64,000 nucleotides of DNA from Mycolicibacterium sp. CBMA 247. GTDB taxonomy: Bacteria; Actinomycetota; Actinomycetes; Mycobacteriales; Mycobacteriaceae. Each line of letters opens with the position of its first letter. Position 1 is the first letter of the stretch. Position numbers and translations under genes: made by a program. The notes below the pieces were generated by a model. It was not told where the DNA came from, searched no databases, and worked only from the letters and a program-made list of their open reading frames with translations. This document shows positions 1-8,992 of this stretch, piece by piece. Location of the stretch: assembly GCF_009729095.1 (NCBI RefSeq), contig NZ_VTGX01000006.1, forward strand, positions 124,001 to 188,000. Direction: 5' to 3'.

Positions 1-2583
1 CTGTTGGACCGGCCCGCCGAGCACGAGGCCATTCGGTCCGCCCTCAGCGGGACGGAAACCTGCGGAGTCGTCCTCGTCGGGGCCGCGGGAGTCGGCAAGA
101 CCACGTTGGCCCGCACCGTCACCGCATCGTTGAGCCGCAAAGTGCACTGGACCGCATGCACCGAATCCTCTCGCAGCATCCCCCTCGGCGCGTTCGCCCA
201 CTGGGTGTCGTCGTCGGGATCGCGCGATCCGATCGCCCTGATCGGATCGGCACGCGAATCGCTTGTGGCCGACGGCGACACCATCGTCGGCATCGATGAT
301 GCGCATCTGCTGGACCAGTTGTCGGCAACACTGCTGCATCAGATCGCCGTGGAGCGTTCCGGACACGTGGTGGCCACCGTGCGCAGCGGTGAACCGGTAC
401 CCGATGCCGTCACCTCGCTGTGGAAGGACGGCTACCTCCAGCGCTTCGAACTCAGCCCGTTCACCAAGCAGCAGAGCATCGCGCTCATCGAGACCGTGCT
501 GGGCGGAACCCTCGAGGGCCTCAGCGCCGACGTGATGTGGGAGACCTCCGGCGGCAACCCGCTGTTCCTGCGCAACATGGTCGAGGGTGCGGTCGACGCC
601 GGGGCACTGACCAAGGTCAACGGGGTGTGGCAGTTCCGCGGCCCCACGGTCATCCCGTCCGGGCTGGTCGAACTGCTCGACGAGCGGTTGGCGCACGCCG
701 GTGAGGATGTCCTGCACGCGCTGAAACTGCTGGCGCTGTGCGAACCGCTGGATATCGACGCGTTGGCCGAGCTGGCCGGGGAGGACGCGGTAGACGCCGC
801 CGAGATGCGCGGCCTGATCCGGATCGTGTCCGACGACGGCCAGATCAACGTCCGCTTCAGCCATCCGTTGTTCGGCGAGGTGGTGCGCCGTCGGGTCGGC
901 ACCGCATCGGCCCGCAAACTGCGGGGCCGCATCGCCAAGATCCTGCACGAGCGCAACCTCGACTCCCCCGCCAGCCGAATCAAGTTGGCCGAGTTGGCCA
1001 TCGAAAGCGACCAGGGCACCGACATCGAACTGCTGATCACGGCCGCCAAGGACGCGGTGTTCCTGTCCAACCTTCCGCTCGGGGAAAAGCTGGCCCGGGC
1101 GGCATTCGACCACGGCGGTGGCCTCGGCGCGGCCGCACTGCTGTCCCGCGCGTTGCTGTGGCAGGGCCATCCGGCGCAGGCCGACAGCATTCTCGAGCAG
1201 TTCTCCCCCGCCGACCTCAACGAGATGGAGCTCGTGCAGTGGGGCGTTCCCCGGTTGTCCAACCTGTTCTGGTCCCAGGGCGACGTATCACGGGCGGATC
1301 AGGTGCTCGAACTCCTGCGGGAGCGGGTCACCCAGCCGACCCTGAGACTGATCATCGACTCGACCGGCGCGGGTATGGCCGTGCACCAGAACAAGATCGC
1401 CGAGGGACTGGAGATCGCCGAGCGGGTGTTGGCCAACCCCGAGGCGCCGCGACAGGCCGTGGATTTCGCGGCATTCGCGGCAGGCCTGTCGATGCCGCTG
1501 GTGGGCCGCGGCAACGAATTCCTGCCGATCGCCTCACGCTGCCGGGCGCAGCGCAAGACCACCGACGGCATGGTCCGGATCATGGTGTTCTACGGCGAGG
1601 TGCTGGCCCTGGCCTACACCGGGCAGTTGGAACTGGCCCAGCGGCGCGCTACCGAGTATGCCGAGTTCTCCTCGGCCGGCCAGTTCGCCGGCTGGGCCAT
1701 CGCCAAGATCATGGACGGCGTGGCCGCCACCCACAGCGGCCGCTTCCGCGATGCCATCTCATCGATCGAGCAGGCCCTGGCCGCCCTGAACGCCGAGAAC
1801 TCCCTGCCCTGGCAACTGCCCGGCCGGTTGCTGCTGGCCCGCGCATACGCCGGGGTGGGCAACCCGGGCCAGGCCGAACGGGTGCTGGAGGACGCCAAGG
1901 AACACTCCGGTGAATTCATGGCGCTGCACGAGCCACACCGGATGATCGCCAAGGCGTGGCTGGCCGCCGCCAAGGGCGGTCACCGCTCGGCCATCGACCT
2001 GGCCCGGGCGGCTGCTGACGCGGCACACTCCTCCGGCCAATATGCGGTCGAGGCCGAGGCCCTGCACAGCGCGGCGCGCTTCGGCGATCGCAGCGTGACC
2101 CGTCGCCTGCAGGATCTGGTGGACCGGGTGGACGGTCCGGTGCCCGCCCTGTACGCACGGCACGCCGCGGCCGTGGCCGCCGCCGACGCAGGCGAGCTGG
2201 ACAAGGTGGCCAGCGCCTTCGAGGAGGCCGGCCTGCTGCTGTCGGCAGCGGACTCCGCCGCCCAGGCGGTGCCCCTGCACGACCGCGCCGGCCACCGCCG
2301 CAACAGCACCGAATCTGCCGCACACGCACTGCAATTGGCGTCCAAGTGCGGTGGCGCGGCCACGCCGGCGATTCGATCGGCGGCCCGCCCACTGCCGGTG
2401 ACCGCACGCGAGCGCGAGGTGGCCGGGCTGGTCGCCCAGGGGTTGTCGAACCGCGAGATCGCCGAGCGGCTGACCGTCTCGGTCCGCACCGTCGAGGGGC
2501 ACATTTACCGCGCCTGCATCAAGCTCGGCGTGGCCGACCGTGACGAACTCGCCAAGATCGTCTGGAACGACTTGGCTCAATAA
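1..2583 (+). CDS. LuxR-family ATPase transcriptional regulator, 5' end cut by window edge
   Basis: Large LuxR-type regulator of the MalT/LAL kind: N-terminal AAA ATPase, helical repeat middle, C-terminal DNA-binding helix-turn-helix. Counting from the TTG at 4, a Walker A loop (GAAGVGKTT) lies at residues 26-34, a Walker B-like segment (TIVGIDDAHLLD) near residue 95, and the LuxR HTH (TAREREVAGLVAQGLSNREI onward) fills about residues 797-855. The frame is open to the left edge, and family members usually have a few residues before this point, so the true start is probably outside the window. It converges on the nitrate reductase gene with only 7 nt between the stops. Ligand and targets cannot be read from sequence. 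Confidence 0.9.
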   Translation: MLDRPAEHEAIRSALSGTETCGVVLVGAAGVGKTTLARTVTASLSRKVHWTACTESSRSIPLGAFAHWVSSSGSRDPIALIGSARESLVADGDTIVGIDDAHLLDQLSATLLHQIAVERSGHVVATVRSGEPVPDAVTSLWKDGYLQRFELSPFTKQQSIALIETVLGGTLEGLSADVMWETSGGNPLFLRNMVEGAVDAGALTKVNGVWQFRGPTVIPSGLVELLDERLAHAGEDVLHALKLLALCEPLDIDALAELAGEDAVDAAEMRGLIRIVSDDGQINVRFSHPLFGEVVRRRVGTASARKLRGRIAKILHERNLDSPASRIKLAELAIESDQGTDIELLITAAKDAVFLSNLPLGEKLARAAFDHGGGLGAAALLSRALLWQGHPAQADSILEQFSPADLNEMELVQWGVPRLSNLFWSQGDVSRADQVLELLRERVTQPTLRLIIDSTGAGMAVHQNKIAEGLEIAERVLANPEAPRQAVDFAAFAAGLSMPLVGRGNEFLPIASRCRAQRKTTDGMVRIMVFYGEVLALAYTGQLELAQRRATEYAEFSSAGQFAGWAIAKIMDGVAATHSGRFRDAISSIEQALAALNAENSLPWQLPGRLLLARAYAGVGNPGQAERVLEDAKEHSGEFMALHEPHRMIAKAWLAAAKGGHRSAIDLARAAADAAHSSGQYAVEAEALHSAARFGDRSVTRRLQDLVDRVDGPVPALYARHAAAVAAADAGELDKVASAFEEAGLLLSAADSAAQAVPLHDRAGHRRNSTESAAHALQLASKCGGAATPAIRSAARPLPVTAREREVAGLVAQGLSNREIAERLTVSVRTVEGHIYRACIKLGVADRDELAKIVWNDLAQ

Positions 2584-2590
2584 AGCGAGC

Positions 2591-5500
2591 TCAGTAGACG
2601 TCGCGCACGTAGCGCTTCTCGGCGACCAGTTCACGCTTGTAGTCGTGCGCGGCATCCTCGGACATCCCGCCATGGGTGCGCAGGATCGTGCTGAGCGCGG
2701 CGTCGACGTCCTTGGCCATCCGGCCGGCATCACCGCAGACGTAGAAGTGTGCGCCGTCCTCCAGCCAGCGCCACACGTCGGCGCCGTAGTCGAGCATCTT
2801 GTGCTGCACATACACCCGGTCGGCCTGATCACGGGAGAACGCCAGATCCAGCCGGCTCAGGAAACCGTCACGGACCATGCCCTCCAGATCGTCGCGGTAG
2901 TAGAAGTTCTCGTTGCGGTGCTGATCACCGAAGAACAGCCAGTTACGGCCGCCGTGCCCCAGCGCCCGACGCTCCTGCAGGAAGCCCCGGAACGGAGCGA
3001 CGCCCGTGCCCGGGCCGACCATGATCATCGGCACTGCGGCGTCCTCAGGCGGGCGGAAATGCGGTGAGCGCTGCAGGAACACCGGCGCGGCGGCGGCCCG
3101 GTCAGCCATGAATGTCGAGCACACCCCGCCCCGATCTGCACCGGTGGCCCCGCGGTAGCGCACCACCGACACCGTCAGCTGTATCTCGTGCGGACTGACC
3201 AGCGGGCTCGACGAGATCGAATAGTTGCGCGGGGTCAGCCGGACCAGAACCTCTTGCCACTCTTCGGGTTCGGCGCGCACCGCGAACTCTGCCACGACGT
3301 CGAGGCCGTTGCGGTTGCGCAGCCAATTGCTGCGCCGCTCACCGGAACTGCGCAGGATCTTGGCCGCCGACCGGTCGGTGCAGGAGTCTGCGACGAACCG
3401 CAGCAGGTCCGGGGTCACCCGGCAGATGTCGTAGGACGATATGAGTGCGTCGCGCAGTGACTGCTCGATCCCGTCGACCTCGATCACAGAGTCCGGGTTG
3501 AGTGCGGTGGCCACCAGCCAGGAGTCCACCACGGCCGGATCATTGCTCGCATAGACGCCCAGCGAGTCGCCGACCGCGTAGCTGACGTCGTAATCGGCGA
3601 TGTCGAAGCCGAATTGGCGTACCTCCTTCGCCGTGCCCGGCGTAGTCAGCACCTCGTTGCGCGCCAGAGTGGCCAGAATCGGCTTGGCCCTGGTGAAGTC
3701 GTCGGGCTCGGTGGGGATGACGGTGCGGGCGCCACCGCCGATGACCGCCGGAGCACGCGCCGCGCCGGTGAGCACCCCGGTGACGGCGTCGGCCCAGAGC
3801 CGCAACGGCTCGTCGTCGTAGGCCTCACACTCGGCGCGGTCGAGCAGCTTGGTGGCACCGAGATCGGCCAGTCTTTGGTCCAAGGATTTGGCGTGCCCGC
3901 AGAAGCTGTCGTAGGACTTGTCACCGATACCGAGTACCGCATAACGAATCCCGTGCAGCTGCGGCGCATCCGATGCCTGCAACCGGCTCCAGAAATCGGC
4001 CCCGTTGTCCGGCGGCCCACCGTCACCGAAGGTGCTGGTCACCACGAGGACGTCGCGTGCGGCGGCCAGGTCACCGAGCTCGAGTTCGTCCATGTTGACC
4101 AGCGAAGCCCCGGTGATCCGGCCCGCCAGCCCGGCCGCGAACTCCTCGGCGGTGCCGGTCTGCGAGGCCCACAACACGAGCGGCCCGATGGCCGCGGACC
4201 GCTCGACGTGGCCGGCCCGCGAATAGCGCCCGGCCAGCACGCCGTCCACCCACAGCCGCACCGTGGCGCTGATCGGCGCCGCTTCCGGAAGTATCGGCAC
4301 TCCGGCGGGATCATCGGGCAGCCCGGTGAAAAACCCGGCCAGATAGGTCTTCTCATCCCGGTTCAGGGCCGGCTTGTGCACGGCGGTCAACCCCATCTCG
4401 ACCGCCAGCGGATGCAGCGCCGGCTCGCCGTCGAGCGATCGGACCGGGCGCAGGCTGACCGCGCACACCTTGAACTCCGGCTGCAACGAATCCGGGTCGA
4501 CGGCATCGTTGGTCACCGCGTTGACGGTGAGGTACTCCCCGTGTTCGTCGTTCCAGTGAAACGGCGCAAAGCAATTGCCGGGGCGGACCCGGTCCGACAG
4601 CACGGCGGGCAGCACCGCCCGGCCGCGCCGGGACGTCAACTCCACCGGCTGGCCTTCGACGATGTCCAGTTCCAGGGCGTCCAGCGGGTGGATTTCGACG
4701 AACGGCGCCGGGTTGAGCTTGTTGAGCTTGTCCACCTTGCCGGTCTTGGTCATGGTGTGCCATTGATGCTGCAGCCGACCGGTGTTCAGCACCATCGGAT
4801 AGTCATCGTCGGGCAACTCCGCGGCATCCATGTGCGGCCGGGCGTGGAAGACGGCCCGCCGCGACGGCGTGGCGAAGGCCAGCCGGGGACGGTGCCCGTC
4901 GGCGTCGACGAAAAGGTCCTGGCTGACTCCGTCGTTGAGATAACGGATCGGGTGACGGTCGTTCTCACCACCGGGCGCATCGACCGGCGGGACCGGCCAC
5001 TGCAACGGGGTCTGGCGCAGCCTCTCATAGCTGGCCCCGCGCAGGTCATAGCCGGTCTTCGGGTTGGCGAACCGGCGGATCTCGGTGAATATCTCTTCAG
5101 CCGAGGCGTATTCGAAGTGTTCGCCGAAGCCCAGATGAGCGGCTACCTGGCAGATCAGCTGCCAATCCGGCCGGGCCTGGCCCAGCGGTGCGACCGACGG
5201 CGACAGCAGTGTCAGGTTGCGCTCCGAATTGACCATCACGCCTTCGGATTCCGCCCACAGCGCTGCGGGCAGCAGGATGTCGGCGTAGTGATTGGTGGCC
5301 GTGGAACGGTAAGCGTCCTGGACGATGACGAGCTCGGCAGCTTCCAGTCCGTTGATCACGGTCTTTCGGTTGGCCACGCTCGCAACGGGATTCGTGCAGA
5401 TGATCCAGCAGGCCTTGATCAGTCCCTGTTCCATCTGCTCGAACATTCCAATGGTGCCCGGGCCCACTTCGGAACGGATCGTGCCGGGATCGAGGCCCCA

Positions 5501-6649
5501 CTGGGTTTCCACGAACGCGCGGTCATCGGCCGCGAGCACCGCCCGCTGGCCGGGCAAACCCGGTCCCATGTAACCCATTTCGCGGCCGCCCATGGCGTTG
5601 GGCTGACCCGTCAACGACATCGGTCCGCTGCCCGGGCGGCAGATGGCCCCGGTGGCCAGGTGCAGGTTGCATATGGCGTTGGTGTTCCACGTTCCGTGCG
5701 TGCTCTGGTTGAGCCCCATCGTCCAGCAGCTCATCCACTCCCCGGCCTCGGCGATCATCGCGGCGGCGGTTCGGATGTCGGCCTCGGGGATTCCGGTGAT
5801 CTCGGCGACCCTGGCCGGTGGGTACCCGGCCAGGAATTCCGGCATCGCCTCCCACCCTGTGGTGTGTTCGGCGATGAACTGATGGTCGATATCGCCGCCC
5901 AGCACCAGCAGGTGCAGCAGGCCGTTGAGCAGCGCCAGATCGGTGCCCGGCTTGATCTGCAGGAAGAGATCGGCACGTTCGGCGGTCGCGGTGCGGCGCG
6001 GGTCCACCACGATCAGCTTGGCTCCGGCCTTGAGCCGATCGGCCATGCGCAGGAACAGAATCGGATGACAGTCGGCCACGTTCGCGCCGGTGACGAAGAA
6101 CAGGTCCGCCCGGTCGAAGTCGGTGTAGGAACCCGGCGGCCCGTCGGCGCCGAGAGACTGTTTGAACCCGGTGCCCGCACTGGCCATGCACAGCCGCGAG
6201 TTCGATTCGATGTGCATGGTGCGCAGGAAACCCTTGGCCAGCTTGGTGGCCAGGTACTGCGCCTCCAGCGACATCTGGCCGGACACATAGAGCGCGACGG
6301 CATCCGGGCCGTGCTCGTCGACGATGGCCCGCAATCGACGTCCGGCCTCGGCCACCGCGTCGTCGACCGGTGTCGGCAACAGTTCGTCCCCACGGGTGGG
6401 CCGCAGCAACGCGGACTTGAGCCGGTCGTCGTCGGCGGCCATCATCTCGGCGTGCATCGCCCCCTTGGTGCACAGCCGGCCGAAATTGGTGGGGTGCAGC
6501 TTGTCGCCACTGACCCGGGCGATCACGGTGCGGCCGTCATCGACCCTGGTGGTGACCTCGATACCGCACCCGACACCACAGTACGAACACGCAGTCCGCT
6601 GTGTCGTGCCCGGGACCGAACCCGGGGCCGTGCGGTCCGCCATGACCAC
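2591..6649 (-). CDS. nasN: Assimilatory nitrate reductase, single-chain molybdopterin/diflavin type (NasN-like)
   Basis: Predicted NADPH-dependent nitrate reductase, reducing nitrate to nitrite in the cytoplasm. The 1352-residue chain fuses a Mo-bisPGD oxidoreductase (about residues 1-690) to a cytochrome P450 reductase-like module. The N-terminus has the 4Fe-4S motif C21-x2-C24-x3-C28 with a fourth Cys in LCTKG near residue 60. A flavodoxin domain starts near 820 (WASQTGTAEEF). FAD-binding RNYSISSS lies near 1140 and NADPH-binding MVGPGTGVAPFRGF near 1206. From memory, M. smegmatis NasN (MSMEG_4206) has this architecture and lies at the same place relative to wag31. The start is GTG at 6649, or the in-frame ATG six bases downstream. 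No nitrite reductase or nitrate transporter gene is in the window. Confidence 0.92.
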   Translation of the reverse strand: MVMADRTAPGSVPGTTQRTACSYCGVGCGIEVTTRVDDGRTVIARVSGDKLHPTNFGRLCTKGAMHAEMMAADDDRLKSALLRPTRGDELLPTPVDDAVAEAGRRLRAIVDEHGPDAVALYVSGQMSLEAQYLATKLAKGFLRTMHIESNSRLCMASAGTGFKQSLGADGPPGSYTDFDRADLFFVTGANVADCHPILFLRMADRLKAGAKLIVVDPRRTATAERADLFLQIKPGTDLALLNGLLHLLVLGGDIDHQFIAEHTTGWEAMPEFLAGYPPARVAEITGIPEADIRTAAAMIAEAGEWMSCWTMGLNQSTHGTWNTNAICNLHLATGAICRPGSGPMSLTGQPNAMGGREMGYMGPGLPGQRAVLAADDRAFVETQWGLDPGTIRSEVGPGTIGMFEQMEQGLIKACWIICTNPVASVANRKTVINGLEAAELVIVQDAYRSTATNHYADILLPAALWAESEGVMVNSERNLTLLSPSVAPLGQARPDWQLICQVAAHLGFGEHFEYASAEEIFTEIRRFANPKTGYDLRGASYERLRQTPLQWPVPPVDAPGGENDRHPIRYLNDGVSQDLFVDADGHRPRLAFATPSRRAVFHARPHMDAAELPDDDYPMVLNTGRLQHQWHTMTKTGKVDKLNKLNPAPFVEIHPLDALELDIVEGQPVELTSRRGRAVLPAVLSDRVRPGNCFAPFHWNDEHGEYLTVNAVTNDAVDPDSLQPEFKVCAVSLRPVRSLDGEPALHPLAVEMGLTAVHKPALNRDEKTYLAGFFTGLPDDPAGVPILPEAAPISATVRLWVDGVLAGRYSRAGHVERSAAIGPLVLWASQTGTAEEFAAGLAGRITGASLVNMDELELGDLAAARDVLVVTSTFGDGGPPDNGADFWSRLQASDAPQLHGIRYAVLGIGDKSYDSFCGHAKSLDQRLADLGATKLLDRAECEAYDDEPLRLWADAVTGVLTGAARAPAVIGGGARTVIPTEPDDFTRAKPILATLARNEVLTTPGTAKEVRQFGFDIADYDVSYAVGDSLGVYASNDPAVVDSWLVATALNPDSVIEVDGIEQSLRDALISSYDICRVTPDLLRFVADSCTDRSAAKILRSSGERRSNWLRNRNGLDVVAEFAVRAEPEEWQEVLVRLTPRNYSISSSPLVSPHEIQLTVSVVRYRGATGADRGGVCSTFMADRAAAAPVFLQRSPHFRPPEDAAVPMIMVGPGTGVAPFRGFLQERRALGHGGRNWLFFGDQHRNENFYYRDDLEGMVRDGFLSRLDLAFSRDQADRVYVQHKMLDYGADVWRWLEDGAHFYVCGDAGRMAKDVDAALSTILRTHGGMSEDAAHDYKRELVAEKRYVRDVY

Positions 6650-6815
6650 ATCGTGTGGTGAGGGTGTTGTCGGATCTTTCCAACGACGTTATCGCCACGA
6701 AAACTGATCCTCACCACGCAGGGACGCACTCGGTGAGGACGATCACCGCAGCTCAGAGCGCATTCAGTGATGCTCGGGCCGGCCGGAATGGCGCTACCGG
6801 GTGAGGTAATCGCAG
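6650..6815. other. Intergenic region upstream of nasN
   Basis: Between the nasN start and the small minus-strand ORF. Apart from the weak GlnR-like box, no clear promoter hexamers, hairpin or repeat was recognised. Confidence 0.4.
6676..6693 (-). promoter_or_regulatory. Possible GlnR-like box upstream of nasN
   Basis: On the minus strand the sequence reads GATAAC, six bases, GGAAAG, ending 27 nt before the nasN GTG. This resembles one TAAC-n6-GAAAC unit of the actinobacterial nitrogen regulator GlnR, with mismatches in the second half. It is close to the start codon for an activator site. Weak support. Confidence 0.25.
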
Positions 6816-7019
6816 TCAGGCGGCATGCCCCCGCGCGAGGTCAATCCCGATGTGGACCTCCATCTCGCCGACATCGACCATCACCAGGCCCGGCAGCGGC
6901 GGCGCCTTGGAGCGGTACCGATCCCCGGTCGGTGTCCTCAACTCGACTGTGTGTCCGCCAGTTTCATCAATGGACGCCACGGCCCGCCAGCCCGGGGATT
7001 CTTTGGTGTAGTTGCACAC
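6816..7019 (-). CDS. Small hypothetical protein, 67 aa
   Basis: Unrecognised short ORF that looks coding: it opens at a GTG immediately after an in-frame stop and uses mainly G/C third positions. The protein has an even, soluble composition without low complexity (it begins MCNYTKESPGW and ends IGIDLARGHAA). No signal peptide or membrane segment is visible. The ribosome binding site is weak. It lies upstream of nasN on the same strand, 166 nt away, and divergent from the amidotransferase gene. No function can be assigned. Confidence 0.5.
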   Translation of the reverse strand: MCNYTKESPGWRAVASIDETGGHTVELRTPTGDRYRSKAPPLPGLVMVDVGEMEVHIGIDLARGHAA

Positions 7020-7119
7020 TCAGCCGGACCAACATCAACCAGTGACCTTCGAGGCGGCATGAAGGTCCATAAACTGGACCTGAAATTCGGCCGTCATCCG
7101 CTGCCGGAATAATGACGGC

Positions 7120-7842
7120 GTGACATCGAGGGTTCTGTTCCTGCGCAATGACAGCACGGCCACCGAGGCCCTGCTGGGCGACGTCTTCACCGAATGCGGA
7201 TTCGACATCGACACGTTCGACGTCGTTGCCCCCGGGCGGGCCGACGACCCGGCCGGCGAGGTGACCTTCCCGGACCCGACCGACTATGACGTGATCGTGC
7301 CGCTCGGTGCCCGCTGGGCGGTGTACGACGAAGCACTGCGAAACACCTGGGTCGGGGCCGAGATGGCCATGCTCCGCCGGGCCGTCGAGGCCGGGGTCGG
7401 TGTGCTCGGGGTGTGCTTCGGCGGACAACTCATCGCGCAGGCTTTCGGCGGGTCGGTCAGCCGCTCGCCGGCGCCGGAAGTCGGCTGGTACGAGGTGGCC
7501 ACCGACGACGAGCTGCTGGTTCCGGGCGGCCGGTGGTTCCAGTGGCATTTCGACCGTTGGACAGTTCCGCCGGGCGCCACCGAGATCGCCCGGACGGCGA
7601 ACGCCTCACAGGCCTTCATCCTGGGCACGGCGCTGGCCCTGCAACTTCACCCCGAGCTCGATGCCGAGCTGTTGGAAAACTGGTTGGCCAACGACTACGA
7701 CGGATCGGTGGCCCGAATCGGTGGCAGCCCCGACGAATTGCGCTTGCAAACAAAGGAATTCGCCGACGACGCGGCAGCCCGCCTGCGCACGCTGGTCCGA
7801 GGCTTCCTGAGCAGGGTGGTCCGGGTCCAGCCGTCGACGTAG
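7120..7842 (+). CDS. Class I glutamine amidotransferase-like protein
   Basis: GMP synthase-type GATase1 domain, 240 residues, probably a free-standing amidotransferase or peptidase-like enzyme. The nucleophile elbow GVCFGGQL places the catalytic Cys at residue 99, and the expected His/Glu pair is visible in QLHPELD near residues 172-178, so the triad looks intact. The start is a GTG at 7120 shortly after a TAATGA cluster. A phosphoribosyltransferase gene follows 41 nt downstream on the same strand, so the two may share a transcript. No synthase partner domain is fused, and the acceptor substrate is unknown. Confidence 0.85.
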   Translation: MTSRVLFLRNDSTATEALLGDVFTECGFDIDTFDVVAPGRADDPAGEVTFPDPTDYDVIVPLGARWAVYDEALRNTWVGAEMAMLRRAVEAGVGVLGVCFGGQLIAQAFGGSVSRSPAPEVGWYEVATDDELLVPGGRWFQWHFDRWTVPPGATEIARTANASQAFILGTALALQLHPELDAELLENWLANDYDGSVARIGGSPDELRLQTKEFADDAAARLRTLVRGFLSRVVRVQPST

Positions 7843-7883
7843 GCTGAAATCGGCCGGCGGAATTCTCTTCAGCGCCGGTCACA

Positions 7884-8564
7884 GTGCCGATGGATGCCTG
7901 GAGTCTGCGCCAGAGCGCAGAACGCGTATATAAGGACCGCCGCGAGGCCGGCCGGGTCCTGGCCCAACAGCTGGTGTCCTACCGGGGTCAGCCCGACCTG
8001 CTCGTCCTGGGCCTGGCCCGAGGCGGAGTCCCGATCGCCTGGGAGGTGGCGTCCTACCTCAATGCACCACTCGACGTCTTCGTGGTGCGCAAGCTGGGCG
8101 TGCCGCAGTGGCCGGAACTGGCCATGGGCGCGGTGGCCTCGGGTGGCGGTCTGGTGATCAACGAAGGCCTGGTGAATCGCCTGGGCATCGACGACGACGC
8201 CCTCGTCGAGACGATCCGGCGCGAGACCACCGAGGTCGAGCGCCGGGAACACGCCTATCGCGGGGGACGTCCGGCACCCGACCTCACCGGCCGGACGGTG
8301 ATCCTGGTCGATGACGGTATCGCTACCGGCGCCACCATGCTGGCGGCGGTGCGGGCCGTGCGGGCGGCCCAGCGAGTCGTGGTGGCGGTGCCGGTCGGAC
8401 CACCCACCGTGAGCCGGGAACTCAGCGAGGAGGCAGACGACATCGTGTGCGCCAGCACCCCACCCCGGTTCGAAGCGGTGGGACAGGCGTTCGTGGATTT
8501 CCACCAGGTCAACGATGACGAGGTTCGCCGCCTACTGGCAGAGCCCACCACGGGCGCTGGTTAG
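7884..8564 (+). CDS. Phosphoribosyltransferase-domain protein
   Basis: Type I phosphoribosyltransferase fold. The PRPP-binding loop VILVDDGIATGAT sits at residues 139-151, preceded by a typical core (LGLARGGVPIAWEVA near 37-51). M. tuberculosis Rv2143 carries a related domain at the same position beside Rv2144c. The start is GTG at 7884 or ATG at 7890; the ribosome binding site does not decide between them. The stop overlaps that of the convergent membrane-protein gene by 4 nt. The nucleobase substrate cannot be told; proteins of this subgroup are often annotated only as PRTase-domain proteins. Confidence 0.85.
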   Translation: MPMDAWSLRQSAERVYKDRREAGRVLAQQLVSYRGQPDLLVLGLARGGVPIAWEVASYLNAPLDVFVVRKLGVPQWPELAMGAVASGGGLVINEGLVNRLGIDDDALVETIRRETTEVERREHAYRGGRPAPDLTGRTVILVDDGIATGATMLAAVRAVRAAQRVVVAVPVGPPTVSRELSEEADDIVCASTPPRFEAVGQAFVDFHQVNDDEVRRLLAEPTTGAG

Positions 8565-8920
8565 TTCTTGTACTTCTCGGCCGAATCGTCGACCTCGACG
8601 TCCGCGTCCGCGGCGTCGGACTCCACGGCGACATCCGATTCGGGCTCGGCGGTCAGCTCATCGGGATAGTCCACGGGCTCGTCCACCGCTTCGAACGACT
8701 CGGTCGTTTCGGCAGCGTCGGCGTCCTCGGCCGAGGCTGTCTCCTCGTCACCGGTCTTCGTTCCGCGCGAGCGTTCCCGCAATGCGTCGACGATCAGCAG
8801 CAGCACACCGATCACGCTGGCACCGATACAGACCCAGGCGATCAACTCATTGCTGGTGACCACCGCGGTCACCAGCGCGGCCAGGCCGATGACGGCAAGC
8901 ACGAGCGCAATGATCAACAT
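8561..8920 (-). CDS. Small membrane protein with acidic tail (Rv2144c-like)
   Basis: 119-residue protein with two closely spaced hydrophobic segments at about residues 2-22 and 26-45, then a short basic stretch (RERSRGTK) and a long Asp/Glu/Ala-rich C-terminal tail ending in DDSAEKYKN. The basic stretch after the second helix suggests a hairpin with the acidic tail in the cytoplasm. It follows wag31 by 72 nt on the same strand, as Rv2144c follows wag31 in M. tuberculosis, and is probably co-transcribed. Its function is unknown; the conserved position suggests a link to polar growth, which is inference. Confidence 0.8.
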   Translation of the reverse strand: MLIIALVLAVIGLAALVTAVVTSNELIAWVCIGASVIGVLLLIVDALRERSRGTKTGDEETASAEDADAAETTESFEAVDEPVDYPDELTAEPESDVAVESDAADADVEVDDSAEKYKN

Positions 8921-8992
8921 CGTTCAACCCTAAGTGTGGTGGCCCGAGATCGGGCCGGTTCACGACTGTGCGAGGAAGTCAGTCTTGGCCGG

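Noticed and set aside
3614..6661. 1015-codon open frame opposite the nitrate reductase
   Set aside because: It is the complement of a high-GC gene with clear domains; the translated product is rich in Arg, Gly, Gln and His without recognisable motifs.
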